Assembly: GCA_008704415.1 (NCBI GenBank) | Contig: VXIS01000549.1 | Span: forward strand, 1 to 18,706 | DNA from: Sphaerosporella brunnea | Lineage: Eukaryota; Ascomycota; Pezizomycetes; Pezizales; Pyronemataceae | Direction: 5' to 3' | DNA length: 18,706 nt | Shown here: in pieces, positions 9,142 through 17,618 of the stretch | Layout of the letters: each line of letters starts with the position of its first letter | Numbering within the stretch: the stretch's first letter is position 1 | Notes under the pieces: generated by a model | Told to the model about the DNA's origin: nothing | Databases searched by the model: none | Seen by the model: the letters and a program-made list of their open reading frames with translations, nothing else | Program-made: the position numbers and the translations under genes

Positions 9142-9274
9142 CACCGCCCGGAGGGGTAGCTGGGTGGGGGAGTGGGAGGCTGATGTGTGGCATTGTGTGG
9201 CGACGCAGGATATTCAGCATCACCGTTTCAACACTCTCAACATCACGACGGCCCAGCAACCCCACCAAGACTTC

Positions 9275-9396
9275 CTGGATAGCGTTTTTTGCGACGAATG
9301 TGACTACAAGTGGGAGCTTCTAATTTACGATGAATTTTGACGGCCGAGTTTTTATTTTCGTGGTTTTTTTTGTTGTGCGGGCCAATCAGACAATTC
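9275..9396. repeat. Inner part of the right terminal inverted repeat
   Basis: It begins CTGGATAGCG, pairing with the inner end of the left arm, and runs to GCCAATCAGACAATTC. There the arm is interrupted by the LINE, and it resumes at 12518. Confidence 0.92.
9383..9396. repeat. 14-bp LINE target-site duplication, 5' copy
   Basis: CAATCAGACAATTC directly precedes the first LINE base (9397). The identical 14 bp recur at 12504-12517, right after the A-rich LINE tail. The MITE arm is continuous if one copy is removed. Confidence 0.92.
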
Positions 9397-10089
9397 TGGT
9401 GGAACACAGACATCGACGAGCTGCGCTGAGTGCTCAGCGCCGTCAAACGGTCCTTCCGCAGACGACAAGGCACATCCCATCAGGCTGTAAAATTTGCACG
9501 AAGGGCCCTGAGGGGGGCTATCAGGAAGGCTAAACGAGAGCACTGGGCCTCCTTCCTTCAGAACGCTGGTCCAGAAGACACTTGGAAAGCGCTACGCTAC
9601 ACCAGCAGCACCCCGACAATGGGCGGTGGAGGGACACTCACAGGCCAGGACGGCCTGGTTGCCACCACTACCAAACAAAAGAGCGACATGATGGCCCGCC
9701 AAGCATTCCCAGAACCCCCACCAGACGACTGGTCACCACGGGAGCTAGACAAACTGGTCAACGATACTCACGTCTCAAGTGATGAAGTTGAACGGGCATG
9801 CCATGCGCAAGCCGCCCGTTCAGCGGCTGGACCAGACAGGCTTGGCCCCCCTGCGGTCAGGCTCGTCTACAAATGGGACCTCGATAGGATAACAAGTCTT
9901 GTGCGCGCTTGCGTATGGCAAGGCCACCAGCCGCTACCTTGGCGTCAGGCCACTGGTGTTGTCGTACCCAAACCTGGCAAGGAGGACTCCTCTAAAGCGC
10001 GATCCCACCGTGTCGTCTCCCTTCTGTGCTGCCAGGGTAAGGTGGTCAAGCGCGTGGTCACCGGCAAGTTGACTGAAGCCGCGGAGAAA
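9397..10089 (+). pseudogene. LINE ORF2 fragment: pre-RT region and early reverse transcriptase
   Basis: One frame runs from the insertion point, interrupted by TGA at 9427-9429 and open from 9430. It contains a basic stretch (AVKRSFRRRQ), REHWASFLQNAG, SAAGPDRLGPPAVRLV, and the early RT motif VVVPKPGKED followed by RVVSLLCCQGKVVKRVV. The frame loses homology after LTEAAEK, where the RT reading continues in the next phase. Confidence 0.85.
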
Positions 10090-10090
10090 G

Positions 10091-11782
10091 TCGGCTGTGG
10101 ATGCTGTGGCAGTCCTGATGGATCATGCCCAGGAGGCATGGCAGGAGAAACGCATTGTCGGCACCCTACTGATGGACGTTCAAGGGGCCTTCGACCACGT
10201 GTCAAAGGCCGTGCTTATCCGCAGACTCATCAAACTGGGGGCGCCGCACAGTCTAATTGAATGGACCGCCTCATTCAAGGAAGACAGACAAGTCCAGATG
10301 AAATTTGAAGGGCAACTCAGCGAAACGACTGCAATCAGGACAGGCCTCCCACAGGGATCACCAATCTCGCCCATCCTCTTTGCGATATACCTGTTTGGCC
10401 TCTTCCCTGAGGTGGAAAAGGCCGTCCAAGGGGCCTTCGCACTCTCCTATACAGATGATGTCGCATGGGTAGCCACGGGGGACACAGTAGCGGACGTCAA
10501 GGGTATGCTGGACCGGTGCGCAGCGGCCAGCCTCCGGTGGGCAGACGCAAACGTCGTGGCCTTCGACGTTGCAAAAACTGAAGCCATCCTTCTCAAGTGG
10601 AAGCGGAGGCTCCCTGACATGAAGGTCACCGTCGTCGGTATATCGATGCCTTACAACAAACACGCAACACGCTGGCTCGGGGTCTTCTTGGACTCCAAAC
10701 TGACCCTTGGACATCATCACAATGTCAGACTAGGCAAAGCTAGAGCGGCGGAGGCCAGGATCCGGTCTCTCACCGGAAAGCTGGGGGTATGCACAGAGAA
10801 CGTTCGACGCATTCAAATCGCAGCAGTGCAAGCCGTCGCGCTGTATGGCAGCGAGCTGTGGTTTGATGGCCAAAAGGAACGCGCCGCCGACATCCAGAAA
10901 CTGTTCAACAGACAAGCAAGATCAGTGCTGCGCGCCCTACCAACTTCAGCCACCGGGCCCCTCATCTGCGAGGCCGGGCTCACAGATGCGGAGACAGTCC
11001 TCCAACACAGACGCAGATGCTCTGCAGCCCGCTTGGCTGCAACGCCAGACCATAACTCAGCTGGCAACCGACTCCGAGATGCTGTGGCCAAAAATGCAGA
11101 TGAGACCCAACAGTCGGTGGTTAAGTCTGCCAACGACCTGCTTCATTTCGTATCTGACAACGCCTTCGGTGAGGGCGCGCCAAAAACCCGACCGTCCAGA
11201 ATTATGGGCAAGCACGCAATGGCGATCCCTAGCCGCCCTGCGATCGTGGAACCTACCCGGCCATCTTGCCGTCACCCTACAGGACACGTCATCATCGAGC
11301 AAGACGAAATCTTGGCCGGCTTGCTGGCTGCGTCATTCGAACAGCCTACCGAGAACCACATGGCGGTCGACTCGGATGGATCACGCCTAGAGAACAGTCA
11401 CTGCGGTTTTGCTGCAGTCGCACGTACCAACACGACCATCAACGAATGGTGCCGAAGCAGTGGCTATATAGGCGACAATAAGGAGGCCTATGATGCAGAG
11501 CTCTTTGGCATTGCGGCCGGCCTACAGATGGCGGCAAGAAGCACCCACGTCAGGTCACAGCTCTGGCAAGAAACCCCTCCAGACACCGCTGGCACCGTCT
11601 ACCTCTTTGCGGATGCTCAGGCGGCTCTTAAACGTCTGAGGCACGGCGACCCAGGGGCAGGCCAGTGGCTGTTACCTCGCATCCACAGGGCCGAAACCGA
11701 GCTGCGACGGCTCGGATGGGCTACCGAATACAGATGGGTGCCGGGTCATAGGGACATCCCCGGCAACGAGATGGCCGACTAG
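10091..11782 (+). pseudogene. LINE ORF2 fragment: reverse transcriptase core and RNase H
   Basis: This frame is shifted +1 relative to the preceding fragment. It reads SAVDAVAVLMDHAQEAW, then motif A LLMDVQGAFDHV (catalytic Asp near 10175), motif B GLPQGSPISPILF (about 10343) and motif C YTDD (10448-10459), where YADD is more usual. The thumb and a connection region follow. RNase H starts about 11363 with AVDSDGS, then EAYDAELFGIAAGL, LFADAQAAL and WVPGHRDIPGNEMAD, so all four acidic/His positions are visible. A TAG at 11780-11782 falls where GNExAD is normally followed by a polar residue such as Gln. Confidence 0.9.
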
Positions 11783-12503
11783 GTCGCCAAGGCCGCTGCG
11801 AGAGACAAGCTGGACAGATATGCGATCACGGTCACCTCGCTAGCACACATCGGACGCCTGGTCACTGAAGCCAAGTCCAAAGATAGAAACGCATGGCTTG
11901 GCCGACGGCTCAGGACCAAAGCCTACTATAGACGTAAGGCAAAATGGGACAAAACAGCGGCCAAAGCACCGAAGGCACTAGCATCCCGATATTTCCAGCT
12001 CCGACTAAACAAGGCGCCCACAGCCCATACGAGCCGCAGAGAGAGCGACAAGTGCTGGTGGTGCCGTAAGGCCCCGAAGCAGACGAGGGAGCACCTCCTC
12101 AAGAGATGCGTCAGATGGCAGAAGGAGCAGGACGCCCTATGGAAGGCCATAGGGCTGGCTACGAAAGTAAGAGAAAAGGAGGGCTGGAAGAGGACCTCTA
12201 CCCCGGTGGCCAGAGTCCTGGCTGATACAAGATGTACGGAAGCCATCCTGGGTTTCCTTGTGAACACGCATGTAGGAAAGTGGCCGGAGAAGCCACAAGA
12301 AGGACCGGACCTGTTCTTCTCGTTTCTTCCTTTTGTCTTCCCTGCGTCATGCATTACCTGTTACGAATTTCCTTGGTGCGCTCACTGGATCACGCCCGTC
12401 TGCGGACACTTGAGGTCTAAGGGTAGATTCTTTCAGTTATGTATACAGTCCCATGTCATGGCCGCAAGCGGCCGAATACAGGATGATGAAAACAAAAAAC
12501 AAA
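11783..12503 (+). pseudogene. LINE ORF2 C-terminal region with CCHC zinc motif
   Basis: It is in the same phase as the RNase H fragment, immediately after the TAG. It begins VAKAAARDKL and includes the zinc motif C-x2-C-x9-H-x4-C at 12053-12109 (CWWC, H and C in KQTREHLLKRC). Near 12206-12290 it reads VARVLADTRCTEAILGFL. No stop is met before the A-rich tail: the frame runs on through the target-site duplication into the MITE arm and ends at 12617-12619. The natural stop has therefore been lost or shifted. Confidence 0.75.
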
Positions 12504-12517
12504 CAATCAGACAATTC
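12504..12517. repeat. 14-bp LINE target-site duplication, 3' copy
   Basis: CAATCAGACAATTC is identical to 9383-9396 and is followed by the remaining outer TIR sequence GGATCTTGGCG. Confidence 0.92.
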
Positions 12518-12542
12518 GGATCTTGGCGCTCGGCCGCCGGAG
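12518..12542. repeat. Outer end of the right terminal inverted repeat
   Basis: These 25 bp are the exact reverse complement of the first 25 bp of the left arm. They are now separated from the rest of the arm by about 3.1 kb of LINE. TA follows at 12543-12544. Confidence 0.92.
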
Positions 12543-12544
12543 TA

Positions 12545-13728
12545 GCTGCAATCCGTGCAGGCTCTTCCTGGTGGCTGACATACGCTGTGCCAGTTCGAGC
12601 AGACCAGAACAAAGCCTGACCCTTCGGCGTGCCGAGCCGGCTCAAGCCTGTTGCCTGACAGGGCGACCTTTTGTTGGAGGCTGTTGTTCTGGCTAGCTAG
12701 GTAGGTGGACAGATCCCGTCGGTGGGGCGAAGATGAAAAGCGTCGGCGTTTTGTTGAGTGACAACATTCTGCGGAATTCCATCAACGCAGTTTTACTGCT
12801 CAAATGCTGGCTCAATCATCAGAGCCTTCGATGACTGGAACTCCACGGCATCGATTACATTTCTACAAACCCCAATGGACAGCGAGAGGTTGAAGATGCA
12901 GTGAAGAGGGCGACGAAGAGACCGAGGGTCATGCTGACGGTTCGGCGGCCGGTCAGAGGGAAGAGCGTGTGGTCAGTCTCCGCACGCCGTTACTCTCAGT
13001 CAGACTAACCTGGCCATCGCAAACGGGGCGATGGGGGCCATGGTGATGTCCAGGAGCATCTGGACGAGTTGGCATGGACGGAGAGTAGCGATCCCGGCTA
13101 GAGGGCTATGATTGCTAGTCAGATCCTCCGGATATACATCATTATAGCCACGTCTATAATGTAACTGTGTGCAACCTCGTATTTACTGCATCGTACTTCA
13201 TAAAATTTCTGGCAGTTCGAGTCAAAACTTGAGCTTTTCAGACCCGGCTCGGCCTGACGAGGCTATGTTCTAACAAGGCGAGCTGGCTTGATCCTTCCTG
13301 TTGGCTTGGCTCAGCTTGGCTTGGGTCCATCACAATTGTTTCCTTTACAACTCCCATCCTCATGACCCCAGCCCTGGACCAGCATCTATGCTATAGCTTG
13401 TTGACGTGACTCGCAGCGAGTATGTACCGTGTCCGATGTTCCATCGCCATAGAGCAAGGCCATCTCGCAGTTTGACTGACTGACACAATCGCTCACGAGT
13501 CACATCTGAGTCGCAAGCTGTGGGTCGGTGTGTGTGGAATCAACTTTGTTGTCTGGATGCGGCTTTTCAGCCCAGCTGGCTTTTGCAAACAGTGCTATGT
13601 TCATCACTTCTCCTTGAATCTCCCCATATTGTCAACAGAAATACCCATGCAAACATTACCCAGCTTGTCCCCATAAAAAACTCGCAATGCCGTACGGGTT
13701 ACGCTTTGGAACGATAGGCAATACCCGG
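12545..13728. other. No supported gene; several small inverted motifs
   Basis: No open frame with a recognisable family was found. Small structures include CATTATAG/CTATAATG around 13141-13160, the 13-bp ACTCGCAGCGAGT palindrome at 13409-13421, and a TTGGCTTGG-CTCAG-CTTGGCTTGG repeat at 13301-13325. GTGACTCGC at 13406-13414 matches the core of the minisatellite at 15248-15487. Confidence 0.4.
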
Positions 13729-13782
13729 TTAGGCAGAAGCAGGAACTGCACGAACCCGGTTCTCACAGAACACGCCGCCGAA

Positions 13783-13866
13783 ACCTCCCATCAGTGTGAT
13801 TTTTCTCTCGTGAGATTCATTTGCACCTTCCATTAGTGTGTGTTTTCTCTCAGGACTTTCATTTGC
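13783..13866. repeat. Two tandem 42-bp units
   Basis: The units 13783-13824 and 13825-13866 align without gaps, with 8 mismatches. On the minus strand both are in frame and encode similar 14-residue blocks, ANESPERKHTLMEG and ANESHERKITLMGG. The first-serine codon differs (AGT versus TCT) while the residue is kept. Confidence 0.75.
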
Positions 13867-14250
13867 AGCCGCAAATTCCTGTCCGCGAATTCGGACGACC
13901 CACACCGGGACCAATCGGCACGCAAATGCCATGGTCAAGCGTACAGACACAGCGATGAAACACCAGCGTCCTGAAGGGTGTGTCGTTGATAAGCAGCACC
14001 TGGTGCGTCAGCTGCGCGATGTCGTCTTCCCGGGAAGCATGTCATACAGCAGCCGACCGAGGTGTGTTATTTCCACCTGCTGGGTGATCGCGGAAAGGAA
14101 AGCGTGTGCGGGGAATGCGGGGGAGGCGTGAACCGGCAGAGGTAATCCGACCATGGCATCGACAACGCCTGACATCAGTTGACGCTCAGGCCCGCACATC
14201 TGCGGAATCGGCGCTGCTGCAATCGAGCATCGTCCGGCTCTGCACGATCG

Positions 14251-14266
14251 TTAGGGTTAGGGTTAG
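14251..14266 (+). repeat. Interstitial telomere-like repeat
   Basis: TTAGGGTTAGGGTTAG is two and two-thirds perfect TTAGGG units, the telomere repeat of most filamentous fungi. It lies inside the decayed minus-strand coding sequence, where it is read as alternating Leu-Thr codons (CTA ACC). Confidence 0.85.
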
Positions 14267-14832
14267 TCCTCGCGCTCGACCATGCGCAGGTGGAACAAAC
14301 GCCGTGAGGGTTTCGTTCCAGCAAAATACCTCCACCGACTTGTCCATCGTGCTCCAGTTGCGTGTACACGCCAGACGCCATCGCACCTGGTAGAGCTTCC
14401 AGCCAGGTCTCGGATTGTCGTGACAGCTGGCACGCAGTCCGCCCCCGGTAGCTGTTGCAGAATCATCAAGCAGAAACGTACTTTGATTAGCGTGTCCGTG
14501 TTGCCTTTGGCATCGTATCCGAGATTGATTTGGCACCGCAGTAGCCGCAGCGCAGCCGTGAGAGCAGCAGCCTTAGGAGGAGGCTGCTCGAGGGCGCAGG
14601 ATATTTCCACGGTGCTTGTGCGATCGAACCGAATCACCGCCGGCATGCGACAATCAAGCCTCGCATAGTGACTTCGTATCATAATTGCGGTGGTTTTTAG
14701 TGTGTGTGATTCGAAGATCGCAGGGGTGGAGGGGGAGGGGGGCTTGCGGCGGCCTTGTGCGGCCTCTCTGATGCGGCCGCTGACGCAGTCTATCTGCACT
14801 GTTGTATCTGCTGTTATGTCGCCTTGCTGCAT

Positions 14833-15247
14833 GAGATGTTGTGCATCGCAATCATGCTTTGTTTGATTTAATCATCTTGCATTCGGCCGCTTACGGCCAT
14901 GGCATATATAGAAAAGAGAGACTGTGCTACCCCTTAGGAACAGAGCCTACTACTGGGGCCTGCGGCTCTCTTAAGGCAAGAAAATCAAGGAAATCGCAAA
15001 AAGTATGCCCAAAGAACTGTGTTTCAACCCCACTTCAACCCCGCACGTCCATAGCCCGCTGCGCCCTCTCTGAAAGGAGGAGATTTCTCCTGTGACTATT
15101 ACTGGAAGGAACTACAAACCACGGTATTTAGTTCGTTGATTGTTTTGGTTATCTGGCTAAGACTAAAATAATATTCACTGCGTTGTTTTCACAATTTCCA
15201 TCCACCGGAGGTCCTAAACTCCTCTAAAGACTCCTCAGCTCATGAAC
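14833..15247. other. No supported gene; TATA-like and AT-rich intergenic stretch
   Basis: A TATATA-containing motif (GGCATATATAG) lies near 14900, and a 14-bp hairpin AGGAGATTTCTCCT lies near 15078-15091. The rest is AT-rich. An 84-codon frame at 14841-15095 has no motif. Confidence 0.4.
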
Positions 15248-15487
15248 GTGGCATCATGAATGGTGACTCGCGCCGCGTGATGAACTATGACTCGCGCGGC
15301 ATCATGAATGGTGACTCGTGCCGCGTGATGGAATATGACTCGCGCCGCGTGATGGACGATGACCCGCGCCCATCGTGAACGATGACTCGCGCCGCGTGAT
15401 GGACGATGACTCCTGGCGCATCATGAATGGTGACTCGCTTGCATTATGAGTGATGACTCGCCGTGAATCATGGAGGATGACTCGCGC
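15248..15487 (+). repeat. 24-bp minisatellite, about 10 units, each with a TGACTC core
   Basis: The TGACTC core recurs at 15264, 15288, 15312, 15336, 15360 (as TGACCC), 15383, 15407, 15431, 15454 and 15478. Spacing is 24 bp with two 23-bp steps. Two unit types are mixed: CATCATGAATGGTGACTCG (first, third and eighth units) and CGTGATGGACGATGACTCGC (fifth, sixth and seventh among others). The units abut without spacers. On the minus strand the array is open and encodes an 8-residue repeat (RGASHIPS-like), so some coding past is possible. Confidence 0.92.
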
Positions 15488-15969
15488 CAGTTCCTCAAAC
15501 AACCGCTGCGTCACAAGCCTGGCCGTCAGCGATCGAGGCGTGCACTTTACGTAGCGGTGTACGGTGGGGACCACAAAGGGACTAGCGAGAGGGAAATCTG
15601 GTATACGCATGGCTGCTAAATAAGGCGTTGTCAGATGGTGTTCCGTAGGAATGAGGGATATGAGTTTGACCGTCTGTCACACTTAAAATGACAAACGATA
15701 CCTTTGCAGCCACACGTGGCTGTCGACTCGTCGATGGTTGCCTGGCCTCATAACAGGATTGGGTAGCACTTAAGGAAAACCATAATATTATTGACTGGTT
15801 TCAATGGTGACCCTGTAAGCCGTCTATCTCAATAGCCATCGCTGTCCGCAAACTCAACTCTACCGCCCAACGTCACCGGGATACGCGGATTGCTACACCG
15901 GCACGAGAGGCGTCTGCTCGGCGCAAACGTGAAAGAAATACAGATATCAAAGTGTACACATGACTAGAA
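15488..15969. other. No supported gene
   Basis: A minus-strand frame from 15610 into the minisatellite is open (HRYVKCTPRSLTARLV) but unrecognised. A plus-strand frame from an ATG at 15688 (MTNDTFAATRG) meets TAA within 22 codons and further stops. Nothing can be named. Confidence 0.35.
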
Positions 15970-16520
15970 TCACCCCAGGGTGGAGTAAATGGGGCGGATC
16001 AACGGCACGGCTTCAATGATACACAACTCATTTCCTTTCGACTTTGGTGTCGAATGCTATCCTTGGCGCTCGATATCATCTCCTGCAATTCCTATATCAT
16101 TTACCAGAATTCGCAAGTCCTCCTTGACTTTAGTCTCAAGGAGTGCTGGGTGCCGTGCACTGCGAACGACATGTCGTCTTAAGTGGTATACGCCCGGTGG
16201 ATGCCGCGTACACGCCGCAGATGGCTTTTCATATGGTTGCACGCCACTTTGAGCAGCAAAACAAGCGTCTCCATCATTGCTGTAGGGCCGATGGTTCGCC
16301 CGTGGACGGTGCGACGCCAGCAGTCCACGGGTGTTGGTCAGTAGTTGGGCTGATCGTCGCCAGTCGTCGATCGTTCGGTGTCTTGAACTATCGCATTGCG
16401 CAAGATGGCCATGTTGTCAGGCTGCCCGACGGATCGCCGGTGCGCACGTGTACACATATACCCTCACCCATGAAAGCAACGGATCTGGTTTCGGCGATCG
16501 AATCTGACTGCGGACCCTGA
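15970..16520 (+). pseudogene. Decayed plus-strand coding-like stretch, unidentified
   Basis: One frame, open to a TAA at about 16183, contains FNDTQLISFRLWCRMLSLAL and SLKECWVPCTANDMSS. An overlapping frame then reads AAYTPQMAFHMVARHFEQQN and NYRIAQDGHVVRLPDGSPV, ending at a TGA at 16518-16520. The hand-over between phases suggests a frameshift in a former gene. There is no clear start codon and no family is recognised. Confidence 0.28.
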
Positions 16521-16818
16521 CATGCCCATGCCTCGATTCCCGACCTGCCGTAGAACACGTAACAGATTTTGCTGCACCATCTCTAGCGGTGACTCAGTCG
16601 CCGGTTGTTCGCCGCTCCGTCCTTCATTGATTCAGGCAGATGACAGCATAGTCTGTTCTTTGCCAGGGGGACCGAGCCGAGCACTGTAGAACCGAAGCGA
16701 CCGTTTGAGAGGCGCCTCGCGCCATGTGACGATGCGGGTTAGATTGTAAATTCTGAGTGTCGCGGACGCTCGCTGACATTTTTTGTCAAATTTCTGGTGA
16801 CCTCCGCCCCCTTGCAAA

Positions 16819-17618
16819 ATGTCGTCAGATGGAGGCACTACGGACCCTGCACTTGCCGTAGCGAACGATGACAAGGCAGCGCGTCGAGCCTAGGAACATC
16901 GCTGACCATAAATCGGGGCCCGCCATCGTCCTCCGAGTATCGCTGGTACGCCGAGGAAGGACGACCATCGACCTGGCAGAGTGGAGGGCCGACTGCCCAG
17001 CCCATCCCACGATTCCCGATGCACATTCTGCGCACTATGGATATGGACGAAAGCGTGGCGCGCCAGACCAGATCACTAACCACACCGCGTTGGACAGAGA
17101 GCTGCCGGTGAGCGACTGTTCTGCGTATCCACCCTTTCACAGTTACAACGACACGCTGCGCTGGTACCTGCGCCCCAACACTTGTGAACTCATCGCGGGC
17201 AGCGATCGCGACTTCGGTGCCGATATGCAGGCCTTCATCTGCATGCGTGATCGCTGCGTCCACTACGACGCGTGTTTATCACCTGCCTGGGTACCAGCTG
17301 TGCGTGGGCTGTTGAGCAACTTTGGAGTCTCGAACGTAGCGTGCACGAGGGGTGAGAGGTTGTTATGTGGTAGGCATTGAAGCGCTTGCGGCCGAAGCGC
17401 TGTTCCCGGTGCTCCACTACGATGAGGAAGAGTGGCACGCGGGTGATTGCACCACTGAGGCTGCCTCGCCGGGTCCCGACTCTGGTGCCGCTCTTGGTAA
17501 GGAGGACGATGATTGCGGTGCACACGGCGAAGCGAAAGATGGCTGCATATCTGGGGCACTGTCAGACAGGGCAACCTCTGCAAACTGGTGGACGTGGGTT
17601 GACTTGCCGGGGTACTAG
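16819..17618 (+). pseudogene. Decayed plus-strand gene with a good start codon and multiple frameshifts
   Basis: The ATG at 16819 has a strong fungal context (GCAAAATGTCG) and begins MSSDGGTTDPALAVANDDKA, ending in TAG at 16891. Reading then makes best sense in the next phase (SSSEYRWYAEEGRPSTWQSG, RFPMHILRTMDMDESVARQ) to about 17095. It then moves to a third phase (YNDTLRWYLRPNTCELIAGS, DRDFGADMQAFICMRD) to about 17330, and finally to an acidic tail (FPVLHYDEEEWHAGD) ending at TAG 17616-17618. C-ended codons dominate each stretch. At least three frameshifts are needed. No family is recognised; I propose no function. Confidence 0.35.

Larger units (their letters stand above)
9397..12503 (+). 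mobile_element. 5'-truncated Tad-like non-LTR retrotransposon (LINE)
   Basis: The insertion is 3107 bp. It starts inside ORF2 directly after the target-site duplication (codons W-W-N-T-D-I-D-E-L), a point normally after the endonuclease domain. It ends in an A-rich tail (GATGAAAACAAAAAACAAA). In order it encodes the pre-RT region, reverse transcriptase, RNase H and a CCHC zinc motif. RT plus RNase H plus a C-terminal CCHC is typical of fungal Tad-clade LINEs. Truncation at the 5' end is the usual product of target-primed reverse transcription. It is non-functional: no endonuclease or ORF1, TGA at 9427-9429, a frameshift near 10090, and TAG at 11780-11782. Confidence 0.9.
8997..12542. mobile_element. 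Non-autonomous DNA transposon (long-TIR MITE / foldback) split by a LINE
   Basis: The ends are CTCCGGCGGCCGAGCGCC at 8997 and its exact reverse complement ending at 12542, each bordered by TA (8995-8996 and 12543-12544). Excluding the LINE (9397-12503) and one copy of its duplicated target site, the element is about 425 bp: two arms of about 145 bp around a 133-bp centre (9142-9274). The centre has no transposase frame. A TA target site with inverted termini fits Tc1/mariner/pogo-type transposition, so a non-autonomous derivative of such a family is the best guess. The parent family cannot be named from sequence alone. Confidence 0.85.
13729..14832 (-). pseudogene. Decayed minus-strand protein-coding sequence, unidentified
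   Basis: Successive minus-strand frames read like one protein broken by frameshifts. The frame from an ATG at 14832 contains RFDRTSTVEISCALEQ and LGYDAKGNTDTLIKVRF. Near 14395 sensible reading moves to another phase, KLYQVRWRLACTRNWSTMD then VEVFCWNETLTAFVPP, which ends at a TGA at about 14186. It returns to the first phase with AFLSAITQQVEITHLGRLLY. Near 14020 it shifts again to DDIAQLTHQVLLIND. Codons end often in C or G in each stretch. The last part holds a two-copy 14-residue repeat. I do not recognise the family, so no function is proposed. Chance open frames in GC-rich DNA remain possible. Confidence 0.35.

Noticed and set aside
14282..14668. 128-codon plus-strand frame
   Set aside because: It is antisense to the better minus-strand reading, is rich in Arg/Ser and lacks structure. 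It looks like a shadow frame.
15248..15487. CRISPR-like array
   Set aside because: The 24-bp units abut directly with no unique spacers, and the host is evidently eukaryotic. It is a minisatellite.
16838..17263. 142-codon minus-strand frame
   Set aside because: It starts at GTG, and the plus strand over the same stretch has clearly more coding-like codons. It is treated as antisense shadow.
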